Numbered from the stretch's first letter, positions 1-9,880 are shown. The stretch is DNA of 64,000 bases from an uncultured Bacteriovoracaceae bacterium (GCA_937931205.1 CALHBF010000010.1:18962-82961), one strand, 5' to 3'. The notes: generated by a model not told the origin, from the sequence alone. Numbers and translations are program-made.

Positions 1-1525
1 TGATGCCAATAACAACATTCTACCGGCCGTTTTAAATAGAAAAGACTTTCTCAATAAGATCGCCCTGAATGAATGTCCAGAACTCAAACAGACACTTGCC
101 TCTTTTGAAGTTAAAAACTTAAGTTCGACACTGGAAAAAACGCTATTTGAAGTTCCTTCAAGTAAGGATCACTGTGCCAATATCCATCTTGGATGGCAGG
201 TCAGTCCACAAACTCCGTTTCTGTGTCAAATCAGAGATTACATAGATGAGGCACGTCTTGGAGAGGGCGATCCTAAAGATCTGCCAGCTCGTCGACAATT
301 AGCGAAAGTTCTCGACTCAAAATTAAACATTGTTCAAAAAGATTATCTGGATAATCTCTGCCGAAATCTTGATCACAAAGAGATGTTCTGTTCTGAGTTT
401 CTAAATATTTCTTTCTGGAACAAAATTGCGTCAGGCCTTAATAACAAAATCTACTTGGATGAGATTTGTAAAAAAACTCTCAATGTGGGCCAACTCTCCC
501 CACTTCAGTATCGTGAATGCCTAAGCCGCTTAAAGCGAGAGAATGACCTTTGTCTCTACAATCCAGATACGACTGAGGGACTAACACCTCACATGCAGTG
601 TGATTACTTATCGCAAGCACTCAATCATGGGCAACTTCGTAGTGACTATGCAGATTGCCCAGGTCTGAACTCTAATCAAACGATCAGCAATATTTCTCGC
701 CTACTGCTTGAGTTTAGTGGTGATAAGATTAGACCTTTCAGCGGTCAATGCTCGGTTGTACCAACCGCTACTGTTTTAAACTTTAACAATGAATCAGATA
801 ACTCAGAGGCATGGAAACTAGAAGCCTGCTATTTTGATAAAATTAAAGAAAGAGACGTTTGCAATAAAGTTTTCTTCGGTGATTACGCCAACCACCCTTT
901 TTCTTATGGCAATGCGGTTGTTAACGCTCTGGTAAACACCAGAGGGGCCAGCAGCAAGAACACTTGTCAGATGGTTGAAGAAGAAAAATTTAATCCATTA
1001 CTGCTAGAATTTAAGACTGGCTGTCATATTATTTTCAATAAAAATAATTGTACTCCTACCAGCTGCCCTAACAGAATTGTCTACAACGATCGCCCTTTTG
1101 ATCTGATGAAGACAAAAGGTTCTGTTGATTATGAGTACTTCCCACTCACTGTTAAAACAGAACGTCTTGGACAAAATTATTTAATGGAATTGGATCTCAA
1201 GAAAAAGATGACTCGTGTTCTTAACACCACAATGCTTAAGTCTTATTTTCAAAGGGCAAAAAAACCTCTTCTTCATGGAGTAGGATGTGCCGAAGACCTA
1301 CTGCCTACTTTCTTTAGATCCCAGTCTCTTCGTCAGTGTAATCCGCTGCCGTTTATTATTGATGGCATGATCGAAGATAAAGACAAGTTCAGTTTTGTTG
1401 TCAGAACTTCAGTTGATTCCCTGCAAGCTCCTCGTATTATGAGCTGGAGTCAGATTTACTCAGGTGTGAAATCATATCAAGAATCACACCCACTTAACCT
1501 TTGGACTCTCCATGCTATTGATTAG
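1..1525 (+). CDS. Cysteine-rich protein of unknown function (5' end outside window)
   Basis: The reading frame is open from base 2, so the gene begins before the window; the internal ATG at 383 is not its true start. I do not recognise the family. The visible part (about 507 residues) holds roughly 19 cysteines spread along its length, often preceding short charged or polar stretches. That spacing is typical of an exported, disulfide-bonded protein, but no signal peptide can be seen because the N-terminus is missing. Its stop overlaps the next gene, which has a signal peptide, by 14 bases. The three genes up to 3405 are therefore probably one translationally coupled operon of exported proteins. 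Function unknown. Confidence 0.75.
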   Translation, partial: DANNNILPAVLNRKDFLNKIALNECPELKQTLASFEVKNLSSTLEKTLFEVPSSKDHCANIHLGWQVSPQTPFLCQIRDYIDEARLGEGDPKDLPARRQLAKVLDSKLNIVQKDYLDNLCRNLDHKEMFCSEFLNISFWNKIASGLNNKIYLDEICKKTLNVGQLSPLQYRECLSRLKRENDLCLYNPDTTEGLTPHMQCDYLSQALNHGQLRSDYADCPGLNSNQTISNISRLLLEFSGDKIRPFSGQCSVVPTATVLNFNNESDNSEAWKLEACYFDKIKERDVCNKVFFGDYANHPFSYGNAVVNALVNTRGASSKNTCQMVEEEKFNPLLLEFKTGCHIIFNKNNCTPTSCPNRIVYNDRPFDLMKTKGSVDYEYFPLTVKTERLGQNYLMELDLKKKMTRVLNTTMLKSYFQRAKKPLLHGVGCAEDLLPTFFRSQSLRQCNPLPFIIDGMIEDKDKFSFVVRTSVDSLQAPRIMSWSQIYSGVKSYQESHPLNLWTLHAID

Positions 1526-2549
1526 TTTAATGCTCGCGAGTTCCTTATCTTTTGCTCAAAAGCTTCCGCAGCTATTAACCAAACACGCGCCAGAAACTTT
1601 AAGATACATCTCCAGTGACGGGCAAATTGCCTATGTTAAAAAGAACAATGGAGTGCTTGGTCTTATTATTGGCTATCGCAGTTCAGACTTCATGTCGGAT
1701 GCTACCTATAGTGATTTTCTAGTGACTGACTCTCAAGATAAAGTTCGTGTTGTCATTGAAGTTATCCCTAGTCATCATCGCAACTATCAAATCAATAAAA
1801 ATCATAAAGTTTTTGTCACGAAACTTGGCATGGATAAGCCAACTGAAGTGGGAGAAGGTCGCTACCCCGCTCTTCATCAGGGCGATGACTGGATAAGCTT
1901 CTATAAGACTGATACTCAACAGATCATTCTCAAAAATGTCGTCACACAAAAAGAATATAAGATTCCTACTAATAAAAAATCTAATCCCTTCTTTTTCCCA
2001 AGTTACGTGATGAGTACCCAACAGCACCTGCTGTACTCTGATATTGATGACAAGGGTTATGCTCAGCTTAATGTTTTTGATCTAGGCGCCAATAAGGCAA
2101 AGCCTCTTCTTCGTGGAGAGCGCCCGGGAACCTTCTTTGATCTTTGCCAGCACGCTAATTATTTTGCAGTAGGAGAATTTCCTTACGAGGGAATTGAACG
2201 AGGAAGCCGTATTCTTCATTTTCCTAAAGATGGCAATCGTCCGTCAGGATACACTACTCTTTATCAATCATCGGAGGCAGACCTAGGAAACATGGCCTGC
2301 ACGAAAGACTCAATTTACTTTGTGAAAACAACTGGCTTTGATCCTATTTTAGTTACTAAAAAAACAGAAGCTGCCAGAGTGAAACTTACTGACAGCAAAC
2401 TGGAAATAAAATCAGATCTAGGTTATGTCTCGCAGCTTATTCGTATGGACAGTCGAGTTCTTATTCCTTTTCGTGATCAGCTTTTCGTTCTTGAGGGAGT
2501 AAGTAACATTGAGACGGATACGCTCAGAAGGACAGATACAGGTGAATAA
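1512..2549 (+). CDS. Secreted protein of unknown function, possible beta-propeller
   Basis: 345 residues beginning with a clear signal peptide (short hydrophobic stretch ending in SLSFAQ). The mature part is rich in short beta-strand-like segments with repeated S-D-G/D-K turns, for example ISSDGQIAYV near residue 33 and LLYSDIDDKG near residue 175. This is the look of TolB/WD-like propeller blades, although no canonical blade signature is unmistakable. It starts inside the 3' end of the cysteine-rich gene and its own stop overlaps the next gene, so the three are probably translated as a coupled set. Location is likely periplasm or cell surface. Family not recognised; the propeller idea is inference. 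Confidence 0.75.
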   Translation: MLLISLMLASSLSFAQKLPQLLTKHAPETLRYISSDGQIAYVKKNNGVLGLIIGYRSSDFMSDATYSDFLVTDSQDKVRVVIEVIPSHHRNYQINKNHKVFVTKLGMDKPTEVGEGRYPALHQGDDWISFYKTDTQQIILKNVVTQKEYKIPTNKKSNPFFFPSYVMSTQQHLLYSDIDDKGYAQLNVFDLGANKAKPLLRGERPGTFFDLCQHANYFAVGEFPYEGIERGSRILHFPKDGNRPSGYTTLYQSSEADLGNMACTKDSIYFVKTTGFDPILVTKKTEAARVKLTDSKLEIKSDLGYVSQLIRMDSRVLIPFRDQLFVLEGVSNIETDTLRRTDTGE

Positions 2550-3405
2550 ACTACTCCTTCCACTCTTCCTCCTAAGCTTCTGCCTGCCAAGTTTAGCTTT
2601 TAACAAAGACTTCACTGTTATCAGTGACAAAATTCCTTATGAGTTTATTGTCATGTTTAACTCTATGAAGGATCAAACTAAAAACATCAATGATCAGATT
2701 AAACTAGTGGGGTTTGCCGAAGACCTTAACCGAAATCTGGGATTTTTGGAAAAAGAACATATTTTTTTCCTAATGAAATCTGAAGTGAGTAAGAGTGTTC
2801 TTGAGTATCGTTTTGAGAAGACTCGTGAGTTTGGCATCACGAATCACCTTATTCTCAAACTGGAAAATAAACTCAATGCTAGTGAGCGATACCTGACTGA
2901 TTTTAGTAAATGGATTTGGCGGGCCATTGTGGCCGAACTCAAATATCGCCAAAAAATGGGACTGATCAGTGACGGCCCTTTTAATCCTGAGCTTTTCCGT
3001 GATGATAAAAAAATTCAGGCCGTGCGCTTTAAGAAGTACCTTCATTATCTCATGCCATGGATTGATCAGATGGATAATCTGGACCATCAAGGCTTCAATC
3101 TCCTCGCCCAAAAAGTATCTTGGGAGATTTTGCGAAAACTAAACGATCGCTCTCTCCTTTTTAAAAATATGAGTTATGCCCAAGCTGATGTGCAAACCAT
3201 TCTTTTTAATATTCCGACCAAACTCCAAAATTTGACTCCTGATAAGGTGAAAGAATTACAGTTCCTTGAGAACAGTAAAACGCTGAAGGAAGAGAGTCAG
3301 GAAAGCAAAACTGAGGCGAAAGAGAAGATGGATCAATTATCTCCGGATGACCTCTCTCCTCTGAGTGATGAGATCTCGAAAAAAATACAAAACCAAGAGC
3401 CGTAA
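2542..3405 (+). CDS. Secreted helical protein of unknown function
   Basis: I place the start at GTG 2542 rather than ATG 2509. An AGAAGGA ribosome binding site (2526-2532) lies 9 bases upstream, and the product then begins directly with a signal peptide (VNKLLLPLFLLSFCLPSLAF). About 287 residues, mostly predicted helical, ending in a charged, low-complexity tail rich in E, K and S. The start overlaps the stop of the preceding gene by 8 bases, which fits translational coupling. No enzyme motif is visible and I do not recognise the family. It is the last gene of the three-gene exported-protein operon; hisS follows after an 87-base gap with its own -10 box. Confidence 0.72.
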   Translation: MNKLLLPLFLLSFCLPSLAFNKDFTVISDKIPYEFIVMFNSMKDQTKNINDQIKLVGFAEDLNRNLGFLEKEHIFFLMKSEVSKSVLEYRFEKTREFGITNHLILKLENKLNASERYLTDFSKWIWRAIVAELKYRQKMGLISDGPFNPELFRDDKKIQAVRFKKYLHYLMPWIDQMDNLDHQGFNLLAQKVSWEILRKLNDRSLLFKNMSYAQADVQTILFNIPTKLQNLTPDKVKELQFLENSKTLKEESQESKTEAKEKMDQLSPDDLSPLSDEISKKIQNQEP

Positions 3406-3453
3406 CACACCGCACACTCTCCATTCTTAATACCCTTTTGGGCAGCATTTCGC

Positions 3454-3459
3454 TATAAT
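3454..3459 (+). promoter_or_regulatory. -10 box upstream of hisS
   Basis: A perfect TATAAT lies 34 bases before the hisS ATG. No convincing -35 hexamer is present at 16-18 bases upstream. An AAAGGAT ribosome binding site precedes the start codon. Confidence 0.45.
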
Positions 3460-3492
3460 GGTGAAGCCTCAATTGCTGTTCAAAGGATACCT

Positions 3493-4779
3493 ATGGCGCT
3501 CTCTAAAACCCCTTATCGTGGAACTCGTGATTTTTTCCCTCAGGACATGAGACTAAGAAACTATATCTTCGCTAAAATGAGCGAAGTCTCTGAAGTCTAT
3601 TCCTATGAACCTTATGATGGGCCACTCTTGGAAGAAGTCTCACTTTACCTAGCTAAGTCGGGTGAAGAGCTAATCAATGAACAGATTTATTCTTTTATGG
3701 ATCGTGGAGAACGTCATGTGGCCATTCGCCCAGAGATGACTCCAACGGTAGCAAGGATGGTGGCACAAATTCATCGCGAAGTACCTAAACCACTTCGCTG
3801 GTATGCCATTCCCAATCTCATGCGCTATGAAAAACCGCAAAAAGGCCGCTTGAGAGAATTCTGGCAATACAATGCCGATATCTTCGGCGCTGGTATTCAT
3901 GGTGAAGTAGAAATCATTCAGCTTTGTATTTCGATTCTTAAATCATTTGGGGCCAATAGCACTCATTTTGATGTTCACTTAAACGACAGACGCATTGTGG
4001 ATCTGATCTTTAAAGAATTCATTAAATTGGATTCTGAGGCGACTCATAAACTTTACAAGCTAGTAGATCGCAAAAACAAAATGGATGCGGATAAATTCAG
4101 CGCGGAAGTGAGAGTCATCACACAAGATGAAACAAAAGCGCAGATTTTTGAAGAGTACGCGAATCTCACAATGGTTGAAGCTCTTAAAACTTTTGTTTCA
4201 AAATTCACTGAAGCAAATCAAGACTTCTTCCAATTCTACGATAATCTCAAAGCCTTGGGATTCGCAGAATACTTGGTTTACGATCCATCAGTGGTCAGAG
4301 GACTTGATTATTATACAGGTGTAGTCTTTGAAATCTTTGACAAACACCCGGATAACCGCAGAGCGGTCGCCGGCGGTGGAGCCTATGCGAACCTACTTCA
4401 GATTTTTAATGAACAGCCTCTTGAAGGAGTTGGCGTAGGCCTTGGTGAGGTCCCACTCACTGAATTTTTGAAGGCCCATAATCTTCTTCCTGATGTAAGC
4501 CGCGCTCAGATTGATTACCTTGTCAGTTATATCGATCAAGAAGGTGAAGCGCTTGCGATGAAGGTTGCCGCAGAACTTCGTGCTCATCATAAAAAAACAG
4601 AACTTCTCTTTGGAGCTCAAAAACCTAAAAAGGTTTTCACCTCTGCTGAGAAAAAAGAAACTTCATTTGTGGTGTTTATCGGTTTGGATGAAGCCCAAAA
4701 CAATCAAGTGAAAGTAAAAAATCTCAAAACAAGAGAAGAAACAGTTTATTCATACAACGATTTTTTTAAGACAATTTAA
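3493..4779 (+). CDS. hisS: Histidyl-tRNA synthetase
   Basis: Charges tRNA-His with histidine in the cytoplasm. 428 residues, the usual size. Class II aminoacyl-tRNA synthetase features are clear: the N-terminal YRGTRDFFP segment, motif 2 around residues 103-133 (MRYEKPQKGRLREFWQ), and the histidine-specific segment RGLDYYTGVVFEIF near residue 268. A C-terminal anticodon-binding domain follows. The start is supported by AAAGGAT at correct spacing. The gene sits 9 bases before valS, so the two synthetases are probably co-transcribed. Nothing is odd in the catalytic motifs. Confidence 0.97.
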   Translation: MALSKTPYRGTRDFFPQDMRLRNYIFAKMSEVSEVYSYEPYDGPLLEEVSLYLAKSGEELINEQIYSFMDRGERHVAIRPEMTPTVARMVAQIHREVPKPLRWYAIPNLMRYEKPQKGRLREFWQYNADIFGAGIHGEVEIIQLCISILKSFGANSTHFDVHLNDRRIVDLIFKEFIKLDSEATHKLYKLVDRKNKMDADKFSAEVRVITQDETKAQIFEEYANLTMVEALKTFVSKFTEANQDFFQFYDNLKALGFAEYLVYDPSVVRGLDYYTGVVFEIFDKHPDNRRAVAGGGAYANLLQIFNEQPLEGVGVGLGEVPLTEFLKAHNLLPDVSRAQIDYLVSYIDQEGEALAMKVAAELRAHHKKTELLFGAQKPKKVFTSAEKKETSFVVFIGLDEAQNNQVKVKNLKTREETVYSYNDFFKTI

Positions 4780-4788
4780 GGATACTTC

Positions 4789-7443
4789 ATGGAAATTCAG
4801 AATAACCTCCCTACAACATTTGAACCAGCAGAGACTGAGAACAAGTGGTATGATATTTGGTTAAGGAATAAAAGCTTCAAACCTAAAAAAGGCAAACAGA
4901 ATAAAACATTTACCATTATGATGCCACCACCGAACGTAACGGGAAAGCTTCATATGGGTCATGCATTGGATGCTACTACTCAAGATACTCTTATTCGTTA
5001 TAAGAGAATGAAGGGATTTGAAACTCTTTGGATTCCGGGTACAGATCACGCCGGAATTTCTACGCAAGCAGTAGTTGAGAAACTTCTTTGGAAAGAAGAG
5101 AAGAAAACTCGTCATGATCTAGGTCGTGATGAATTCTTAAAGAAAGTTTGGAGTTGGAAAGAAGAGTACGGCAGTGAAATCGTTAATCAGCAGAAAAAAA
5201 TAGGTGTTTCATGTGACTGGGACTACTCTACTTTCACTCTTGATGAGGTTCCTAATAAAGCAGTAAAAAAATTCTTCGTTATGCTTTATAACGAAGGACT
5301 TATCTACCAAAACGATTACATCGTTAACTGGGACCCTATCCTTCAATCTGCTATCTCTGATGCTGAAGTTGACCACAAAGATGTGAAAGGCTTCTTCTAT
5401 CACGTAAAATACAAAGTGAAAGAAACAGGTGAAGAGATTGTTATTGCTACAACTCGTCCGGAAACAATGTTTGCTGATACAGCAGTAGCAGTAAATCCAG
5501 AAGATGAGCGCTTTAGCCATCTTGTTGGTAAGACGGCAATCATTCCTATTTGTAACCGCGAAATTCCTATTATTGGAGATGAGCACGTTGATATTGAAAA
5601 AGGTACTGGATGCTTAAAAGTAACACCGGGACACGACTTCAACGATTTTGAAATTGGTAAACGTCATAACCTCCCTATCATCAATATCTTAAACAAAGAC
5701 GGCTCATTTAATGAAAATGCTCCGGAAATTACCGGTCTTAAACCGAAAGAAGCTCGTGCTAAAGTTGAAGAACTTCTTGGCGAACTTTTAGTAGAAAAGA
5801 AAGAGCACCTTAACTCAGTTGGGCACGGTGAGCGCTCAGGTGAAATCGTTGAACCTATCGTTTCTAAGCAGTGGTTCGTTAATATTAACAAGATGGCCGA
5901 AGAGTCTGTGCGCGCAGTTGAAGACGGCGATATGACTTTCTTCCCGAAAGGCTGGGAGAATACTTACTTCTCATGGCTAAGAAACCCTAAAGACTGGTGT
6001 ATCTCGCGCCAACTTTGGTGGGGTCATCAGATTCCGGTTTATTACTGTGACAACTCTCACCAATGGGCCGCAGAAGAGCATCCTGAGAGCTGTCCTCACT
6101 GTTCATCAACCAACTTCACCCAAGATCCAGATGTTCTTGATACATGGTTCTCTTCAGGACTGTGGCCTTTATCAACACTAGGCTGGCCTGATGAAGAAAA
6201 AATGAAAGAACTTCGTTTTGATGATTTCTATCCTAATTCAGTACTTGTTACTGGCTTTGATATTATCTTCTTCTGGGTTGCCCGTATGATGATGATGAGT
6301 CAGAAAGTAACGAACCAAGTTCCTTTCAAAGACGTTTACATCCACGCTCTTGTTCGTGATAAGCAAGGCCGCAAGATGAGTAAATCTCTTGGGAATGGGA
6401 TTGATCCGATTGAGATGATTAATCAGTATGGAGCTGATGCGATGAGATTCACTCTAGCAGCAGGTTCAGGTTATAACCGTGATCTCAACCTTGATCCTGA
6501 AAGAATCGAAGGCTACAGAAACTTTGTAAACAAATTATGGAATGCTTTCCGTTTTGTTTACCCGTTCCTTGATAAGGCCAGCGATACTCTTCCAACAAAA
6601 TCAGAGTGGCATCTTCATGATAAATGGATTCTTGCTGAACTTAATGATGTTGCAAAAAAAATGAATGATGCACTTGATATCTATCGTTTTGATGACGCCA
6701 GTTCTGCTATTTATCAGTTTGTTTATGACAAATTCTGTTCGTGGTATATCGAGCTCTCTAAGAACATTCTTTACGGGGATGATGAGAAAGCAAAAGTGAT
6801 CAGAGCTACCATGCTCAAATACTGCTTCAAGAAAATTGTGACATTGATGCATCCGATGACTCCATTCATCACAGAGGAAATCTGGTCATACCTATCAAGC
6901 AATGATGAGAAACTTATTGATCAAGAATACGTTGAATTTGAAGACAAACTAGTAAACAACGAAGTTCTTGAGATGATGAACAAGTTCATTGAAGTAACTT
7001 CTGGTGTTCGAAACATCAGAGCTTCAGTAAATCTTAAACCAAAAGATGAAGTAGATGTTCGTCTCTTTACTGATGACAAAGATCTGGCCAAGTTCATCTA
7101 TGAGTCTCGCCACTTCCTTAAAGATCTGGCCAATGTGAAGTCTGGAAAAATTAAATCGAAGGCCGCTGATCGCCCTAAAAAATCAGCTTCGTTTGCAACA
7201 ACCAGTACTGAGATCTTTATTCCGCTTGAAGGATTGATTGATATCAATGAGCAGATCAGTCGCATCAAGAAAGAAATGGATAAGACTCAGGTTGATTTCC
7301 AGAAGAATGAAGGCAAGTTAAATAACCAGAACTTCGTACAAAATGCGAAGCCTGAAGTTATTGCTGAAGTGAAAGAAAAAGCTGATCAACTTTATGAGAA
7401 GCTCAACTCTCTCAAACTCATTTTGAAATCTTTTGAAGATTAA
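4789..7443 (+). CDS. valS: Valyl-tRNA synthetase
   Basis: Class I synthetase that charges tRNA-Val. 884 residues, full length. The HIGH-type motif is LHMGHA around residues 53-58 and the KMSKS loop is at about 529-533. The CP1 editing insertion shows TTRPETMFADTA near residue 223, and the C-terminal tail (about 815-884) is a charged coiled coil typical of ValRS. The start is 9 bases after the hisS stop with AAGGATACTTC ahead of it, so it is the second gene of a hisS-valS operon. Transcription should end at the hairpin directly after the stop codon. Confidence 0.97.
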   Translation: MEIQNNLPTTFEPAETENKWYDIWLRNKSFKPKKGKQNKTFTIMMPPPNVTGKLHMGHALDATTQDTLIRYKRMKGFETLWIPGTDHAGISTQAVVEKLLWKEEKKTRHDLGRDEFLKKVWSWKEEYGSEIVNQQKKIGVSCDWDYSTFTLDEVPNKAVKKFFVMLYNEGLIYQNDYIVNWDPILQSAISDAEVDHKDVKGFFYHVKYKVKETGEEIVIATTRPETMFADTAVAVNPEDERFSHLVGKTAIIPICNREIPIIGDEHVDIEKGTGCLKVTPGHDFNDFEIGKRHNLPIINILNKDGSFNENAPEITGLKPKEARAKVEELLGELLVEKKEHLNSVGHGERSGEIVEPIVSKQWFVNINKMAEESVRAVEDGDMTFFPKGWENTYFSWLRNPKDWCISRQLWWGHQIPVYYCDNSHQWAAEEHPESCPHCSSTNFTQDPDVLDTWFSSGLWPLSTLGWPDEEKMKELRFDDFYPNSVLVTGFDIIFFWVARMMMMSQKVTNQVPFKDVYIHALVRDKQGRKMSKSLGNGIDPIEMINQYGADAMRFTLAAGSGYNRDLNLDPERIEGYRNFVNKLWNAFRFVYPFLDKASDTLPTKSEWHLHDKWILAELNDVAKKMNDALDIYRFDDASSAIYQFVYDKFCSWYIELSKNILYGDDEKAKVIRATMLKYCFKKIVTLMHPMTPFITEEIWSYLSSNDEKLIDQEYVEFEDKLVNNEVLEMMNKFIEVTSGVRNIRASVNLKPKDEVDVRLFTDDKDLAKFIYESRHFLKDLANVKSGKIKSKAADRPKKSASFATTSTEIFIPLEGLIDINEQISRIKKEMDKTQVDFQKNEGKLNNQNFVQNAKPEVIAEVKEKADQLYEKLNSLKLILKSFED

Positions 7444-7453
7444 AATAAAAAAA

Positions 7454-7478
7454 GGGACTCAAATGAGTCCCTTTTTTT
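7454..7478. terminator. Bidirectional Rho-independent terminator between valS and ClC gene
   Basis: GGGACTC / GAGTCCC stem (7454-7460, 7465-7471) with a 4-base loop, a T run on the plus strand and an A run before it. It can end valS transcription on the plus strand and ClC transcription on the minus strand. Confidence 0.9.
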
Positions 7479-8808
7479 ATGCATTTTTTTGATTCTTATC
7501 CACAGAAAAATACTCAAACGGCACATGCACACCACGACGGGCAAGTCGCTCCGTCATAATTGTTTCCTTCAAAAAGAATAAAGAAATGAGATAGGCGGCA
7601 CTATTACCAAGCAGAAGCGGAGCTATTCCAAAATGTGTTCCAGTGACTTCCAAAGCAAAAATGGTTGAAGTAAGTATCGCTCGGGTTGCCCCTGAAAACA
7701 TGGATGACATACAAACCAATGCTGTTATCTCAGGAATAATGCCAATATCCGGAAACAGCGCTTTTCCTGCAAAACTTAGAATGATTCCTAGACTGCTTCC
7801 AAATGTTAGTAGCGGGGCCAGAGTTCCCCCAGAAGTTCCACTCCCTAATGAAATAGACCAGGCAATCAGTTTAAAAAGAAAAAGAGTCAGAGCAGGAATC
7901 AGCAGCATCTTTCCTTGAAGAGCATCAGTAATATTCACATACCCCACTCCCAAGACTCTCGGATCATAATAACCCACGATCCCTACAACTAATCCTCCTA
8001 AAGCAGGCCACCACATCCAGTGAATAGGCAGCTTTTCAAAAAGATCTTCAACCTTAAAAACCATTTTCGAAATGAGACAAGAAACTCCGCCCGTCAGTGC
8101 TCCAGCAACAAAATAGAAAAGAGAATTCCATCCGTTGATCACTTCAACAAAATCTCCTATTGGAAATTCGGCTGCCACATGACCGCTGGCAAGTCTTACG
8201 GAATAGGCTGCGGAAACAGAAATAATAATGGGAACAAAAGAGAGAGCTGAAAATTCAAATAGCAGTAGCTCAATACAAATAAACACTGCGGCCAGTGGTG
8301 TTCCAAAAATGGCAGTCATTCCGGCAGCTGCCCCTGCGGCTAGAAGAATTTTTCTTTCATTTTTATCAAAATAAAAATGTCTTCCAATCCAAGATCCCAT
8401 TGCACTTCCCGTAGCAATGATCGGTCCCTCTGCTCCGAATGGTCCGCCTGAACCGATTGCAATCGCCGCTGACAGCGGCTTTAGTAGAGTTATCCTGCGA
8501 GGGATGCGACTATCCTTAGTGAGAATATTCTCCATCACTTCAGGAATACCATGGCCTCGTATCGCCTTACTCCCATAACGGGCCATCAGACCAACAATGA
8601 TTCCACCAAGAACAGGAATAAGGATATGAGGCGGAGAGAACTGATGTTCACCTAGATTTAAATGATGAGTTGAGAGCGACTGAAACCAGAAGAGGTTGGT
8701 GAAAAAAGCAATTGAGAGCAACAACACCTTAGCAATTATTGTGGCCACTAAACCAATTAATGCCGCCACCAAACAGAGAACGATGAACTTTCTTTTTTTA
8801 ACAGACAT
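7477..8808 (-). CDS. ClC-family chloride channel/transporter-like protein
   Basis: Inner-membrane ClC protein of 443 residues with about ten hydrophobic helices and no C-terminal CBS domains. The three ion-path signatures are present: GHGIPE (residues 85-90), GPFGAEGP (122-129, where E127 matches the external gating glutamate) and SGGTLAP (326-332). By eye, other functional residues of the E. coli exchanger are changed: the serine of GSGIPE is histidine, the proton-path glutamate after E180 aligns with L181, and the central C-terminal tyrosine aligns with M418. It may therefore be a channel, or a carrier with altered coupling or ion preference. Start supported by AAGGAAA before the ATG. It shares a bidirectional terminator with valS. 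Confidence 0.9.
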   Translation of the reverse strand: MSVKKRKFIVLCLVAALIGLVATIIAKVLLLSIAFFTNLFWFQSLSTHHLNLGEHQFSPPHILIPVLGGIIVGLMARYGSKAIRGHGIPEVMENILTKDSRIPRRITLLKPLSAAIAIGSGGPFGAEGPIIATGSAMGSWIGRHFYFDKNERKILLAAGAAAGMTAIFGTPLAAVFICIELLLFEFSALSFVPIIISVSAAYSVRLASGHVAAEFPIGDFVEVINGWNSLFYFVAGALTGGVSCLISKMVFKVEDLFEKLPIHWMWWPALGGLVVGIVGYYDPRVLGVGYVNITDALQGKMLLIPALTLFLFKLIAWSISLGSGTSGGTLAPLLTFGSSLGIILSFAGKALFPDIGIIPEITALVCMSSMFSGATRAILTSTIFALEVTGTHFGIAPLLLGNSAAYLISLFFLKETIMTERLARRGVHVPFEYFSVDKNQKNA

Positions 8809-8893
8809 GAAATTTCCTTGGAAGTCAGGAAAATTATCTCACTCGTTAAATGACGCCAATGCTCAGCGTATCGAAACGGCGTGTCAAAAAAGA

Positions 8894-9880
8894 TTACTGT
8901 TCGTAAAGTTTAAAGAAGTCGAAGGCGTTATGGGCAACTTCCTCGGCGCTAAATCTTCCAGGTCTCTTCATCCCTGCCCCGGCCCCTTTGAAGTTTAAAC
9001 TCATAATTTTTATTTCACTCAAGAAATAAAAAGGGCCCAAGATTTGAGGATTCTCTTTATCGTAAAGAATAAGCGTAGGTGCTCCAGTATAAGCACTCAG
9101 AGCACTGATTGAACCATTACTGGTAATCACCCCTTTGGAAAAGCTCATCATACGGGCAATCTCAATATGATTCTCAGGAATGAAAAACTTATAATTGTTT
9201 TTAGGGTTAAGAGTTTTAATAAATTCTTTCTGATTGAGAATAAATTTATCTTCAGAGATATCCATAAATAAGACGATGTTTTGACTCTGAAAATATGAAC
9301 AAACATGAATCCACATCTCATCAATTTTACCATCATTAAGTGGCCCAATATTGATAGCGATATAATTTTCAAAATCACTAACAATAGGAGTTAGTTCTCG
9401 GGAGAAAATTTTCAGATTGGACTGAGGATCGAAACCAATAAGTTGATAAAAATTTTCAACCACATGTTGTCCCTCAAGCCACGGGTGAACTTCGTTGAGA
9501 ACAAATCCATTTAATCCCTTCTTAAAGCCAATTCTTTTTTTGGCACGCAATCCAACTCCAATGGAAGAATCTAAAAAAGACGGCGAAAGAGAAATAAAAA
9601 GATCTGTATTATAGATTTTCGCTTCAGCACAAAAGCGATGAACGTCAAAGATGCTCTTTATCTCTTCACTTGGATATTCGTGGTAAAAAAACTTCTTGAA
9701 AGGAAGAAGATTAAGGGCCTGGATGCCATAAGAAGAAGAGATGAGATGAACTTCAGCCTCAGGATACTTAACTCTGAGAGCATGAAAAAATGCAAAGCTC
9801 AAAATCTTGAGCTGATGCTGATCGGGAAGTTTTACTGCAATTGAGCGGACTAAGTTAGTCTCTTCTGACGTTTGAGCCAT
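8894..9880 (-). CDS. Glycosyltransferase family 9 (heptosyltransferase-like) protein
   Basis: 328 residues with the two-Rossmann-fold pattern of GT9 enzymes, which transfer heptose or similar sugars to lipopolysaccharide core. Visible features are the N-terminal strand followed by HALRVKYPEAEVHLISSS, the central GLRAKKRIGFKKG segment, and a C-terminal donor-site segment GVITSNGSISALSAYTGAPTLILYDK near residue 255. Similarity to canonical WaaC/WaaF is limited, so the substrate cannot be named. The ATG lies 31 bases inside the upstream membrane-protein gene and has no clear ribosome binding site, which implies translational coupling to that gene. Confidence 0.72.
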   Translation of the reverse strand: MAQTSEETNLVRSIAVKLPDQHQLKILSFAFFHALRVKYPEAEVHLISSSYGIQALNLLPFKKFFYHEYPSEEIKSIFDVHRFCAEAKIYNTDLFISLSPSFLDSSIGVGLRAKKRIGFKKGLNGFVLNEVHPWLEGQHVVENFYQLIGFDPQSNLKIFSRELTPIVSDFENYIAINIGPLNDGKIDEMWIHVCSYFQSQNIVLFMDISEDKFILNQKEFIKTLNPKNNYKFFIPENHIEIARMMSFSKGVITSNGSISALSAYTGAPTLILYDKENPQILGPFYFLSEIKIMSLNFKGAGAGMKRPGRFSAEEVAHNAFDFFKLYEQ

